Assembly (NCBI RefSeq): GCF_016765655.2
Contig: NZ_CP086106.1
Coordinates: 3,771,001 to 3,835,000 of the forward strand
Length of the DNA stretch: 64,000 nt
Origin: Skermanella mucosa
GTDB lineage: Bacteria > Pseudomonadota > Alphaproteobacteria > Azospirillales > Azospirillaceae
Direction of reading: 5' to 3'
Shown here: positions 43,587 through 53,033 of the stretch, piece by piece
How the letters are laid out: the number at the start of each line of letters is the position of its first letter
Position numbering within the stretch: the stretch's first letter is position 1
Program-made: the position numbers and the translations under genes
Notes under the pieces: model-generated
Seen by the model: only the letters and a program-made list of their open reading frames with translations
Told to the model about the DNA's origin: nothing
Database searches by the model: none

Positions 43587-44822
43587 ATGTCCCGAGCACC
43601 CGATCGCCTCTCGTCCATAGGCAAGCTGCTGCTTGGCGCGGCACTGCTCGGCTGGTCCGCAGCCATCTTCCCCGCCGCCTCGCCGGCCCGCGCCGAGGAA
43701 CCCGCCGTCAACGTTCCCAAGCCGCCCAGCGTCAGCGTGGTCAAGGCCCAGACCGGCACCCTGGCCGAGACGATCCTGATGACCGGCACCCTGGTCGCTC
43801 GCGACGAGGTGCTGGTCGGGGCGGAGATCGACGGCCTCGCCATCATCGAGCTGCTCGCCGAGGAAGGCGACCGGGTCGAGCGCGGCCAGGTCCTGGCCCG
43901 CCTGTCGCGCGACATGCTGGATGCCCAGGCGGCGCAGAACAGGGCGTCGATCACCCGCGCCGCCGCGGCCATCGCCCAGGCGCGCAACCAGATCGCCGAA
44001 GCCAACGCCAATGCCCGGCAGGCGGACGCCGCCTTCGACCGCGTCCGCACCCTGCAGGACCGCGGCAACGCGTCCCAGGAATCGCTGGAGCAGCGCGAGG
44101 CCGCCGCCTTGGTGGCCCGCGCCCGTGTCGCCGTCGCCGAGGACGCCCTGCGGCTGGCCCAGGCCGACAAGGATCTGGCCGAAGCCCAGCAGCGCGAGAT
44201 CGATGTCCGGATCGGCCGGACCCAGATCAAGGCCCCTGCCGCCGGCATCATCAGCCGGCGCGAGGCCAAGCTGGGAGCCCTGGTCTCCTCCGGCGGCGAA
44301 CCGCTGTTCCGGATCATCGGCAACGGCACGATCGAGGTCGAGGCCGACGTTCCAGAAACCTCGCTGGCTCGGCTGCGCGTCGGCCAACCGGCGCAGGTCC
44401 GTCCCGCGGGCATGACGGAACCGGTTCCGGCCCGGGTCCGGCTCGTCTCGCCCGAGGTCGACCGCACGTCCCGCCTCGGCCGCGTCCGCCTGTCGGTGGA
44501 CGAGGTTCCCGGGCTGGCGGTCGGCGCCTTCGCCCGCGGCGCCGTCGAGGTGGACCGCCGGGAGGGCACGCTGGTGCCCCTGTCGGCCGTGCTAAACCGG
44601 CCGGAAGGACCCGTGATCCAGGTCGTGCGCGACGGCGTCGTCGAGACCCGGCCCGTCACCGTCGGATTGAAGGCCGAAGGCAAGGCCGAGATCCGGAACG
44701 GCCTGACCCCGGGAGAGGACGTGATCGCCGTGTCGGGCACCTTCGTGCGCGGTGGCGACCGGGTGACCCCGGTCCCGCAATCCCCCGCCGCGTCGGCGAT
44801 CCAGACCAGCAGCATCCCCTAA
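43587..44822 (+). CDS. RND efflux periplasmic adaptor (membrane fusion protein)
   Basis: 411 residues. An N-terminal signal sequence (LLLGAALLGWSAAIFPAASPARAEE) is followed by the HlyD-like barrel-sandwich domain (LVGAEIDGLAIIELLAEEGDRVERGQVLARL), a long Ala/Gln/Arg-rich coiled coil (about residues 110-200), and beta-barrel and membrane-proximal domains. There is no lipobox Cys. It links the inner-membrane pump encoded next to an outer-membrane channel; no TolC-type gene is in the window, so a channel encoded elsewhere must be used. Confidence 0.92.
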   Translation: MSRAPDRLSSIGKLLLGAALLGWSAAIFPAASPARAEEPAVNVPKPPSVSVVKAQTGTLAETILMTGTLVARDEVLVGAEIDGLAIIELLAEEGDRVERGQVLARLSRDMLDAQAAQNRASITRAAAAIAQARNQIAEANANARQADAAFDRVRTLQDRGNASQESLEQREAAALVARARVAVAEDALRLAQADKDLAEAQQREIDVRIGRTQIKAPAAGIISRREAKLGALVSSGGEPLFRIIGNGTIEVEADVPETSLARLRVGQPAQVRPAGMTEPVPARVRLVSPEVDRTSRLGRVRLSVDEVPGLAVGAFARGAVEVDRREGTLVPLSAVLNRPEGPVIQVVRDGVVETRPVTVGLKAEGKAEIRNGLTPGEDVIAVSGTFVRGGDRVTPVPQSPAASAIQTSSIP

Positions 44823-44856
44823 GCGTCCCCACGAGAGAGAAGCGGGAGCCCGTCCC

Positions 44857-47800
44857 ATGTCGCTCAACGTCTCCGCCTGGTCGATCCGCAGTCCGGTCCC
44901 GGCCCTGGTGTTCTTCGCGGTGGTCATGCTTCTAGGCATCGTGTCGTTCCAGTCGCTGCCGATTACGCGGTTCCCCAACATCGACGTGCCGGTCGTCGCG
45001 ATCACCGTGACCCAGTCGGGTGCGGCGCCGTCCGAGCTGGAATCCCAGGTGACCAAGCAGGTCGAGGACGCGGTCGCCAACATCACCGGCGTCAAGCACG
45101 TCACCTCGACCATTACCGACGGCACATCCACCACCGCGATAGAGTTCCGCCTGGAAGTGGACACCGACCGGGCGGTCAACGACGTGAAGGACGCGATCGC
45201 CAAGATCCGCGCCGACCTGCCGCGCACCATCGACGAGCCGATCATCGAGCGGATCGACGTGGAAGGCCAAGCGATCCAGAGCTACGCCGCCTCCGCTCCC
45301 GGCATGACGCTGGAGCAGCTGTCCTGGTTCGTGGACGATGTCGTCAAGCGCAAGCTCCAGGGCCTGAAGGGCGTCGGCCGGATCGATCGGATCGGCGGCG
45401 TCGAGCGCGAGATCCAGATCCAGCTCGACCCCGACCGGCTGATGTCGCTGGGCATAACGGCGGCCGACGTCAACCGGCAGCTCCGCGCCACCAACATCGA
45501 CCTGGGCGGCGGCCGCGGCGAACTGGGCGGCCAGGAGCAGGCGATCCGCACCCTGGCCGGCGCCCGTACCCTGGACGACCTGCGCCAGACCCGCATCGTG
45601 CTGCCCGGCGGCCGCGAGGTGCGCCTGTCGGACCTGGGCGAGGTGGCGGATTCGTACGAGGAGCCGCGGTCCTTTGCCAAGCTGAACGGCGAGCAGCAGG
45701 TCGTCTCGTTCAGCGTGTTCCGATCCAAGGGGGCCAGCAACGTCGAGGTGGCCCGGGTGGTCGAGGCGGAGCTTGCTCGGCTGTCGGAAGCCCACCCCGA
45801 CGTCAGCTATACGCTGATCGACGACACGGTCGACTATATCGAGGGCAACTACGAAGCCGCGATGATGACCCTGCTCGAGGGCGCCGCCCTGGCCATCATC
45901 GTGGTGCTTCTGTTCCTGCGCGACTGGCGCGCGACCCTGATCGCCGCCGTGGCGATGCCGCTGTCCATCATCCCGGCCTTCTGGGTCATGAGCATGATGG
46001 ACTTCTCGCTCAACTTGGTCAGCCTGCTGGCGATCACGCTGGTGACCGGCATCCTGGTGGACGACGCGATCGTGGAGATCGAGAACATCGTCCGCCACAT
46101 GCGCATGGGCAAGTCGCCCTACCGGGCCGCGATGGAGGCGGCGGACGAGATCGGCCTTGCGGTCATCGCGATCACGTTGACCATCGTCGCCGTGTTCGCG
46201 CCGGTCAGCTTCATGGGCGGCATTCCCGGCCAGTACTTCAAGCAGTTCGGCCTGACGGTCGCCGTCGCCGTGCTGTTCTCCCTGCTGGTCGCCCGGTTGA
46301 TCACGCCGATGATGGCGGCGTACCTGATGCGCGCCCACCCGCCCCGGCCGGAGCGCGACAGCGCTCTGATGCGGGCCTATACCGGTTTCCTGCGGGTCAC
46401 GCTGCGCTGGCGCTGGCTGACGCTGCTGGCCGGCATCGGGCTGTTCGCGGTCTCGATCTGGAGCACGTCGCTGCTGCCGACCGGCTTCATCCCGGCGGAG
46501 GACGCGGCCCGCTCCGTCGTCTCGGTCGAGCTGCCGCCCGGCGCCACCCTGGAGGACACCGCCCGGACCACCGACCGGATCGCCGCGACGCTGCGCGAGA
46601 TGCCGGAGATCCGGTCGGTCTTCGTGATGGGCGGCACCACCCCGACCGGGGCCGGCCGCGAGGTGCGCAAGGCGGCGCTGTTCATCATGCTGACCCCCAA
46701 GGACGAGCGGGAGCTGACCCAGAAGCAGGTGGAGGGCGAGATCTCCCGCCGCCTCGCCGAGGTGCCCGACATCCGCGCCTGGTACGTCAACGAGCGCGGC
46801 GAGCGGGAGCTGTCGATCACGGTGATGGGCAACGACGGCGAGGCCCTGGGCGAGGCGGTCGCCTCGATCGAGGCGGCCATGCGTCGCGAGCCGGGCTTCT
46901 CCAACGCCGCCGCCAGCGCCGGGCTGGACCGGCCGGAGATCCGGGTCCTGCCCCGGCTGGACGAGGCCGCCCGCCACGGCGTCTCGCCGGAGACCATTTC
47001 CGAGACGGTCCGGGTCGCCACGATCGGCGACATCGGCGCCAACCTGGCCAAGTTCAACGCGGGCGACCGCCAGATCCCCATCCGCGTCCAGCTCGACACC
47101 CAGGCCCGCCACGACCTGCGGCTGATCGAAACGCTGGCGGTGCCCAACACCGCGGGGGTGGCGGTGCCGCTGATGTCGCTGGCCGACATCTCCTTCGGCC
47201 AGGGTCCCTCGTCGATCGAGCGCTACGACCGGGAACGGCGCGTGCTGATCGGCGCCGACCTGACCGGCGGCCTGACGCTGGGCGACGCGCTGGCCCGGGT
47301 GAAGGCGCTGCCCGAAGTCCGGGACATGCCGGCCGGCACCCGCATCCAGGAGAGCGGCGACGCCGAGATCATGGGCGAGGTCTTCGCCGGCTTCGCCGCC
47401 GCCATGGGCGCCGGCCTGCTGATGGTGCTGGGCGTGCTGGTGCTGCTGTTCCACAACGTGTTCCAGCCGATCACCATCCTGCTGTCGCTGCCCCTGTCGA
47501 TCGGCGGCGTGATCATAGCCCTGCTGCTGACCGGCAACCCGATCAGCATGCCGGTCGTGATCGGCATCCTGATGCTGATGGGCATCGTCACCAAGAACGC
47601 GATCATGCTGGTCGATTTCGCGGTGGAGCAGGAACGCCAGGGCATGCCCCGGATCGAGGCGATCATCGACGCCGGCCGCAAGCGTGCCCAGCCGATCATC
47701 ATGACCACCATCGCGATGGCCGCCGGCATGCTCCCCAGCGCCATGGGAGCGGGCGACGGCGGCGAGTTCCGCGCCCCCATGGCTATCGCGGTGATCGGCG

Positions 47801-47982
47801 GCCTGCTGGTCTCCACCGTGCTGTCCCTGATCTTCGTGCCCAGCTTCTACACGATCATGGAAGGGCTGTCGGAACGGGTCGGCCGCGTCCTGGGCCGCTT
47901 CGTCGGCCCGAAGGAGGACGACGATCCGCACGGTGCGCCCCAGCCGGCGCCGGCCCTGCCGGTGCGCCACGCGGCGGAGTAG
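44857..47982 (+). CDS. RND multidrug efflux permease (HAE1/AcrB-like)
   Basis: 1041 residues. Typical AcrB layout: N-terminal helix, two large periplasmic loops and 12 membrane helices. The proton relay Asp pair lies in TGILVDDAIVEIENIVRHM. GGIPGQYFKQFGLTVAVAVLFS, LLPTGFIPAEDAARS and MGIVTKNAIMLVDFAVEQ are family blocks. It follows the adaptor gene by 34 bases. It should export hydrophobic drugs, solvents or metabolites driven by protons. Confidence 0.95.
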   Translation: MSLNVSAWSIRSPVPALVFFAVVMLLGIVSFQSLPITRFPNIDVPVVAITVTQSGAAPSELESQVTKQVEDAVANITGVKHVTSTITDGTSTTAIEFRLEVDTDRAVNDVKDAIAKIRADLPRTIDEPIIERIDVEGQAIQSYAASAPGMTLEQLSWFVDDVVKRKLQGLKGVGRIDRIGGVEREIQIQLDPDRLMSLGITAADVNRQLRATNIDLGGGRGELGGQEQAIRTLAGARTLDDLRQTRIVLPGGREVRLSDLGEVADSYEEPRSFAKLNGEQQVVSFSVFRSKGASNVEVARVVEAELARLSEAHPDVSYTLIDDTVDYIEGNYEAAMMTLLEGAALAIIVVLLFLRDWRATLIAAVAMPLSIIPAFWVMSMMDFSLNLVSLLAITLVTGILVDDAIVEIENIVRHMRMGKSPYRAAMEAADEIGLAVIAITLTIVAVFAPVSFMGGIPGQYFKQFGLTVAVAVLFSLLVARLITPMMAAYLMRAHPPRPERDSALMRAYTGFLRVTLRWRWLTLLAGIGLFAVSIWSTSLLPTGFIPAEDAARSVVSVELPPGATLEDTARTTDRIAATLREMPEIRSVFVMGGTTPTGAGREVRKAALFIMLTPKDERELTQKQVEGEISRRLAEVPDIRAWYVNERGERELSITVMGNDGEALGEAVASIEAAMRREPGFSNAAASAGLDRPEIRVLPRLDEAARHGVSPETISETVRVATIGDIGANLAKFNAGDRQIPIRVQLDTQARHDLRLIETLAVPNTAGVAVPLMSLADISFGQGPSSIERYDRERRVLIGADLTGGLTLGDALARVKALPEVRDMPAGTRIQESGDAEIMGEVFAGFAAAMGAGLLMVLGVLVLLFHNVFQPITILLSLPLSIGGVIIALLLTGNPISMPVVIGILMLMGIVTKNAIMLVDFAVEQERQGMPRIEAIIDAGRKRAQPIIMTTIAMAAGMLPSAMGAGDGGEFRAPMAIAVIGGLLVSTVLSLIFVPSFYTIMEGLSERVGRVLGRFVGPKEDDDPHGAPQPAPALPVRHAAE

Positions 47983-48106
47983 GCCGCGCGGAAGAGCCGG
48001 GGACCAGCCATGACGAAGGGTGCGTTGACCGAGGTCGGCGCACCCTTCATCGTTTGCCATCAAACATTCGTGCGCAAGCCCCCGTCACTCCGCCGGTCCC
48101 CTCCCC

Positions 48107-49336
48107 GTGAGCTATATCGCCTTCATCGTCGCCAATGGGCGGCTGCTCGCCTTCGGCTTCCTGCTGACCCTGTTCTCCAGCTTCGGCCAAACCTTCTTCA
48201 TCTCGCTGTCCGGCGGCCATATCCGCGAGGAGTTCGGCCTGACCAACGCCGAGTTCGGCCTGCTCTACTCGATCGCCACCCTGGGCAGCGCCACCGCGCT
48301 GATCTGGGCGGGCCGCCGGATCGACACCACCGACCTGCGGCGTTACGTGGCCGCCGTCTGCCTGGCGCTCGCCGCCGCCTGCGTCGGGATGGCGACCGCC
48401 AGCCATGCGGCCCTGCTGGTGCTGGCGCTTTTCGGCCTGCGGCTGGCCGGACAGGGACTGATGCCGCACACCGCCTTCACCACCATGGCCCGCCGATTCG
48501 ACACCGGCCGGGGCACGGCCCTGAGCCTCGCCGCGCTGGGCCACCCGACCGGCGAGGCCCTGCTGCCCACGGTGATGGTGACCGTCCTGGCGCTGCTGGG
48601 CTGGCGCAGCGCCTGGGCGATCTGTGCCGGCGTGCTGCTGCTCGCGGTGCTGCCGGTGCTGCTCTGGCTTTCCCGCGCCGAACCCGCCGCTCCCGACGCG
48701 GCCCTCCCAGCCGGAACCTCGCCATCGGCCCGCCCCGTGGCGGTCCGGGACTGGACGCGGGAGGAGGTTCTGCGGGATCCGCGCTTCTACATGGTGCTGC
48801 CGGCCTTGCTCGCCCCCGGCTTCATCAACACCGGCGTCTTCTTCCACCAGATCGCCCTGGTCGAGTCGAAGGGGTGGCCGCTGTCCCTCTTCGCCGCCAG
48901 CTTCGCGCTCTACGCCGGGACCACCATCGTCACGTCGCTGACCGTCGGCCCCCTGATCGACCGGCTGGGCGCCGTGCGCCTGATGCCCTTCTACCTGCTG
49001 CCGCTGGCGGCCGCGCTGCTCGTTCTTTCCTCCACCGCCGACCCGCTGGCGGCGGCGGGCTTCATGGCCCTGGCCGGGATCACCGCCGGGATCAGCGCGA
49101 TCATCGTCGCGGCCGTCTGGGCCGAACTGTACGGCACCCGCCACCTGGGAGCGATCCGCTCGCTGTCGGTGTCGGTCACCGTGCTGGCGACGGCCTTGTC
49201 GCCGGGACTGTTCGGCTGGCTGCTCGACCGGCAGGGCAGCTTCGACGGCATCGCGCTGGGGAGTGCCGCCGGCGTGCTGGCGGCTGCGGCGCTGACGGTG
49301 CCGGCGGTGCGGCGGCGAGCCGAAGCGGAGATTTGA
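48107..49336 (+). CDS. MFS transporter
   Basis: 409 residues, 12 hydrophobic segments. It opens MSYIAFIVANGRLLAFGFLLTLFSSFGQTFFISL with a GTG start; GLLYSIATLGSATALIWAGRRID is the loop 2-3 region of the family. It resembles the CynX/YbfB-like branch, but the substrate is unknown. It is 124 bases downstream of the RND permease on the same strand; there is no visible terminator between, so weak co-transcription is possible. Confidence 0.85.
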   Translation: MSYIAFIVANGRLLAFGFLLTLFSSFGQTFFISLSGGHIREEFGLTNAEFGLLYSIATLGSATALIWAGRRIDTTDLRRYVAAVCLALAAACVGMATASHAALLVLALFGLRLAGQGLMPHTAFTTMARRFDTGRGTALSLAALGHPTGEALLPTVMVTVLALLGWRSAWAICAGVLLLAVLPVLLWLSRAEPAAPDAALPAGTSPSARPVAVRDWTREEVLRDPRFYMVLPALLAPGFINTGVFFHQIALVESKGWPLSLFAASFALYAGTTIVTSLTVGPLIDRLGAVRLMPFYLLPLAAALLVLSSTADPLAAAGFMALAGITAGISAIIVAAVWAELYGTRHLGAIRSLSVSVTVLATALSPGLFGWLLDRQGSFDGIALGSAAGVLAAAALTVPAVRRRAEAEI

Positions 49337-49432
49337 AAACGGTAAGCTCGAAGTGTCACGGCAGCGGCATTCGTGCCGATTGCGTGCACTGCAGCGGACT
49401 GTTAGACACCTCCGCGGATACCGGACGCCGCC

Positions 49433-50050
49433 ATGCGGGCCGGCAAACTGCTATGGGGTGGCCTTTCCGTGATCAGACCGCTGTACGACTGGACGATGCG
49501 CCTTGCGGGTCATCGCCATGCAATGTGGGCGATGGGGTTCATCTCCTTCATCGAAAGCTCGGTCTTTCCGGTGCCGCCGGACGCCCTGCTGATGCCGATG
49601 GTGCTGGCGCGCCGCGACCGGGCCTGGGCGATCGCCGCCGTCTGCACGATCGCCTCCGTCGTGGGCGGAGCCTTCGGCTACATGATCGGCTACTTCCTGT
49701 GGGACGCGATCGGCCAGCAGGTGATGAACCTGTACGGCTATACCGACAAGATGGACCAGTTCGCTGCGCTCTATAACGAGTGGGGCTTCTGGATCGTCGC
49801 CGGCGCCGGCTTCACGCCGTTCCCCTACAAGGTCATCACCATCGCCAGCGGGGTCACGCACCTGGACTTCGCCGTGTTCATGATCGCGTCGATCGTGTCG
49901 CGCGGCGCGCGGTTCTTCCTGGTGGCCGGCCTGCTGTGGTATTTCGGTCCGCCGATCCGCACCTTCATCGAGAAAAACCTGGGCATCCTCGCCACGGCGT
50001 TCTTCGTGCTGCTGCTGGGCGGTTTCGTGGCCGTGCGGTACATGGTCTGA
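49433..50050 (+). CDS. YqaA/DedA-like inner-membrane protein
   Basis: 205 residues with about five hydrophobic segments. WAMGFISFIESSVFPVPPDALLMPMVLARRDRAW and GAGFTPFPYKVITIASGV are the SNARE-associated/VTT-domain signatures of the YqaA branch of the DedA superfamily, which are linked to lipid-carrier recycling. Precise function unknown. It is 32 bases upstream of dsbB. Confidence 0.88.
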   Translation: MRAGKLLWGGLSVIRPLYDWTMRLAGHRHAMWAMGFISFIESSVFPVPPDALLMPMVLARRDRAWAIAAVCTIASVVGGAFGYMIGYFLWDAIGQQVMNLYGYTDKMDQFAALYNEWGFWIVAGAGFTPFPYKVITIASGVTHLDFAVFMIASIVSRGARFFLVAGLLWYFGPPIRTFIEKNLGILATAFFVLLLGGFVAVRYMV

Positions 50051-50082
50051 TCACCCTCGGCCCGCATTTCTCAACGGAGACC

Positions 50083-50589
50083 ATGACTACGTCAGACGCC
50101 CTGTCCGCCCCCCGCCTGCCCGCGCTCTTCCTGCTGGGAGCCAGCGTCGGATCGTTGCTGGCAGCCTTCTTCTTCCAGTACGTGGTCGGGCTTCAGCCCT
50201 GCGTGCTGTGCATCTGGCAGCGCTGGCCCTACGCCGCCGTGATCGCCCTGGCGGCGGTGGCGCTGCTGATGGCGCGAGCACCGAAGGCACGGGCGGCGCT
50301 GCTCGCGCTGTGCGGCGTGGCCCTGCTGATCGGCGGCGGCATCGCGGTTTTCCATGTCGGCGTGGAACAGCACTGGTGGACCGGAACGCCGGGCTGCGGC
50401 GTCACGGGAACCGCCGGCTCGGTCGAGGCGCTCCGGGCGCAGATCATGGCGACTCCGGTCGTCGGGTGTGACGAGGTCGCCTGGTCGCTGTTTGGCATTT
50501 CCATGGCTGGATACAATATCCTGATCTCACTCGTGCTGGCGGTGGTGGCATTGTTCGCCGCCGGCCGTGCCGCCTCGGCGGCGCGGTGA
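50083..50589 (+). CDS. dsbB: Disulfide bond formation protein DsbB
   Basis: 168 residues with four hydrophobic helices. The first redox pair is in LQPCVLCIWQRWPY; the second Cys pair is CGV near residue 106 and GCDEVAWSLFGISMAGYN near residue 128. DsbB re-oxidises DsbA and passes electrons to ubiquinone. It is followed by the ubiquinone gene coq7, 18 bases downstream. The DsbA partner is not in the window. Confidence 0.92.
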   Translation: MTTSDALSAPRLPALFLLGASVGSLLAAFFFQYVVGLQPCVLCIWQRWPYAAVIALAAVALLMARAPKARAALLALCGVALLIGGGIAVFHVGVEQHWWTGTPGCGVTGTAGSVEALRAQIMATPVVGCDEVAWSLFGISMAGYNILISLVLAVVALFAAGRAASAAR

Positions 50590-50607
50590 GAGGAAGAGGA
50601 GAAACCG

Positions 50608-51243
50608 ATGAACCTGACCAACGAACGGCCGCAGCCGACCGGCTCCGACGCGACTTCGCCGATCGAAGCATCCCCCGGCCAGGCCGAGGCGCCGAAGCCT
50701 GCCCGCCCGCGCTATCTGCCCGGGGACCCGGAAACCCGCGAGCAGCTTGCCCGGATGATCCGGGTGAACCATGCCGGCGAATACGGCGCCAAGCGGATCT
50801 ACGAGGGACAGCTGGCCGTGCTGCGGAACTCTTCCGCCGCCAAGACCATCCGCCACATGCAGGAGCAGGAACAGGAACACCTGGACACCTTCAGCCGACT
50901 GATCGTCGAGCGCCGGGTCCGGCCCACGGTCCTGCATCCGCTGTGGCACGTCGCCGGCTTCGCCCTGGGCGCCGCCACGGCGCTGATGGGCCAGCGTGCC
51001 GCCATGGCCTGCACCGTCGCGGTCGAGGAGGTCATCGACGAGCACTACGCCCAGCAGGCCGAGCAGCTCGGCGACACCGAGCCGGAGCTGAAGGGATTCA
51101 TCGAGAAGTTCCGTGCCGAGGAGTTGGAGCACCGGGACATCGGGCTTGCCCACGAAGCCGAGCAGGCTCCGGCCTATCAGGTGCTGACCGGCCTGATCAA
51201 GGCGGGGTCGCGCGCCGCGATCTGGGCGGCACAGAGGTTCTGA
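50608..51243 (+). CDS. coq7: Demethoxyubiquinone hydroxylase, Coq7 family
   Basis: 211 residues. A di-iron protein that adds the last hydroxyl in ubiquinone synthesis. The ligand motifs are visible: HAGEYGAKRIYEGQ, QEQEHLDTFSRL, AVEEVIDEHYAQQ and EELEHRDIGLAHEA (E-x2-H pairs). The first 45 residues are Pro/Ala-rich and poorly conserved. A CAGAGTA-like start is not needed; AGAGGA precedes the ATG. Confidence 0.93.
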   Translation: MNLTNERPQPTGSDATSPIEASPGQAEAPKPARPRYLPGDPETREQLARMIRVNHAGEYGAKRIYEGQLAVLRNSSAAKTIRHMQEQEQEHLDTFSRLIVERRVRPTVLHPLWHVAGFALGAATALMGQRAAMACTVAVEEVIDEHYAQQAEQLGDTEPELKGFIEKFRAEELEHRDIGLAHEAEQAPAYQVLTGLIKAGSRAAIWAAQRF

Positions 51244-51338
51244 TAACGGTGCCTGTTGAATTTGGCCGGCGGTCGGTCGGTCAACGGCTGCACGGTGGGC
51301 CTGAAAAATCGTGTGACGTGGATTGCAGGCGGATTGCT

Positions 51339-51433
51339 GTAGGTCGCCCTTCGACCGAAGGGCGAACGCCGACACCCTGCATCAACGTTCAAGCCACGCT
51401 GTCGGCGTCGGCCTTCGGCCGAGGCCGACCTAC
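51339..51433. repeat. REP-like long inverted repeat
   Basis: The stretch starts GTAGGTCG and ends CGACCTAC. Inside, CCTTCGACCGAAGG and GGCCTTCGGCC form further stems, and CGCCGACA pairs with TGTCGGCG around a loop of about 27 bases. It lies between coq7 and the convergent HNH gene, a usual site for extragenic palindromes. No other copy was found by eye in this window. Confidence 0.55.
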
Positions 51434-51478
51434 GCTCCCCAGCATCTCCCAGGTCGCGATCCCAGCCGGCCGAAGCGG

Positions 51479-52048
51479 TCAGAACGGGTCGAGTTCGGTA
51501 TCCCAGTAAAGAAAATCCCGCCAACTTTCGTGCAAGAAGTTTGGCGGGAAGGATCGTCCGTTTTCCTGAAGCTGATGCGCCGTCGGCTGGAAGGGCGGCA
51601 TTAAAGGTACCATGCCGCACTGATTGGGTAGCCTGTTCCCTTTCCTGAGATTACACGCCGAACAGGACGTGACGACGTTCTCCCACGTCGTTCGCCCGCC
51701 TTTCGAGCGCGGAATCACATGGTCGAACGTCAGTTCCTGGGTCGGGAACGGGTCGTTGCAGTACTGGCACGAGAACCGGTCGCGCAGGAAGACGTTGAAC
51801 CGAGTGAAGGCTGGACGGCGGGCCGCCGGGATGTATTCCTTCAACGAGATGACGCTGGGCAGCCTGATCTCGAAGTTGGGGGACCGGACGACCCGGTCAT
51901 ACTCGGAAATGATGTTCACGCGGTCGAGAAAGACGGCCTTGACCGCTTCCTGCCAGGACCACAGGGACAAAGGAAAGTAGCTCAGCGGACGGAAATCCGC
52001 ATTCAGTACCAGCGCCGGACAGTGATCGGGTGGTGGTGCCAAGCCCAC
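51479..52048 (-). CDS. HNH endonuclease
   Basis: 189 residues. The HNH site reads FSCQYCNDPFPTQELTFDHVIPRSKGG, then WENVVTSCSACNLRKGNRLP, with two CxxC zinc pairs. The N-terminal part (ALVLNADFRPLSYFPLSLWSWQEAVKAVF) is conserved in alphaproteobacterial chromosomal HNH proteins of unknown role; there is no methylase beside it, so it is not an evident restriction system. Confidence 0.92.
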   Translation of the reverse strand: MGLAPPPDHCPALVLNADFRPLSYFPLSLWSWQEAVKAVFLDRVNIISEYDRVVRSPNFEIRLPSVISLKEYIPAARRPAFTRFNVFLRDRFSCQYCNDPFPTQELTFDHVIPRSKGGRTTWENVVTSCSACNLRKGNRLPNQCGMVPLMPPFQPTAHQLQENGRSFPPNFLHESWRDFLYWDTELDPF

Positions 52049-52239
52049 GCCCTCCTCTGGTTCCCTTGCCTGTCAGGCCCAAGCGCCTGACTTGGATGCG
52101 CTTCTCTCATAGAGCATCCTCGACCCAAACTCAACAAGCTGGACCGCCGGATATTCCCAACTTCATGATGCTGTAACGGTATGCCGTGCCGGACGTCCCA
52201 TAGATGCGGGTGAACGGGTGCCGCTCTACGGCGTGCAGG

Positions 52240-52902
52240 TCACCCCAGAAGCGCCCGTTTCAGGAAGAAACCGCCGCGGGTCAGGCCTTCCTGGTCGATT
52301 CCGTGGCCGAGACCGGGACGGACCTCGACCTCCACGGGCACGCCTGCGGTTTGCAGGGCGGCCTGCGCGGCCGGCAGGGCCTGCGGCGGGACGACCTGAT
52401 CGGCATCGCCATGGACCAGGAGGACGGGCGGGCGGGACTTGATTTCCCCCGCCAGCAACTCGGGAGCGAGCAGCGCGCCGGAATAGCCGAGCACGGCGGC
52501 AACCGAGTCGGGGCGCCGAAGCGCCACGTAAAGCGATGTCATGGTGCCTTGGGAGAACCCGACGAGCGCCAGCTTGTCCGAAGTCAGGTTGCGCTCCGCC
52601 AGGGCTTGGTCGATGAAGGCGTCGATCACCGGAGCGACCCGCTTGACCCCCGCCGTCATGGCGGACATCGAACGGTCCAGCAAGCTGAACCATTGATACC
52701 CGTAGGGCGACATGTCGCATGGGTCCGGCGCGTTGGGGGAGATGAACTCGGCATCCGGAAGCAGGGCGCCCCAATAGTCCGCCAGCGAGATCAGGTCGTC
52801 GCCATCGGCCCCGACTCCGTGCAGCAGGATCACAAGCTGGCGGACGGGACCACCGGACGCGGGCGGGACGCTGGGTCCCGAGAGTTTGGCAAGGTCGCTC
52901 AT
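52240..52902 (-). CDS. Carboxylesterase/phospholipase, alpha/beta hydrolase
   Basis: 220 residues, the size of acyl-protein thioesterase-like esterases. VILLHGVGADGDDL is the oxyanion loop; the catalytic Ser is in LVGFSQGTMTSL (GxSxG), Asp in LLVHGDADQVVPP and His in GLGHGIDQEGL. Cytoplasmic, with short-chain esters or lysophospholipids as likely substrates. Start MSDLAKLSG. Confidence 0.93.
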   Translation of the reverse strand: MSDLAKLSGPSVPPASGGPVRQLVILLHGVGADGDDLISLADYWGALLPDAEFISPNAPDPCDMSPYGYQWFSLLDRSMSAMTAGVKRVAPVIDAFIDQALAERNLTSDKLALVGFSQGTMTSLYVALRRPDSVAAVLGYSGALLAPELLAGEIKSRPPVLLVHGDADQVVPPQALPAAQAALQTAGVPVEVEVRPGLGHGIDQEGLTRGGFFLKRALLG

Positions 52903-53033
52903 GCGTGCTGTTTTGACCAACCCTATTCGTCCTGTCAATCTTCCTCCGGGTTACCCAACGGAGATTTGAACGGACCGGCCTCTTCGGGGAAGGGCTTGGC
53001 AAGGCGTGAGGCGCAGTGCCAGATGATAGCGCC

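Noticed and set aside
44932-48063. A 1043-codon open frame antisense to the RND permease
   Set aside because: It mirrors the permease gene exactly, is rich in His/Gln/Arg/Asp/Gly, and has no domain signature. This is the usual antisense artefact in GC-rich genes with strong third-position bias.
51479-52048. Restriction-modification or defence system at the HNH gene
   Set aside because: No methylase, helicase or other defence gene is adjacent, and this HNH type is a common chromosomal protein in alphaproteobacteria.
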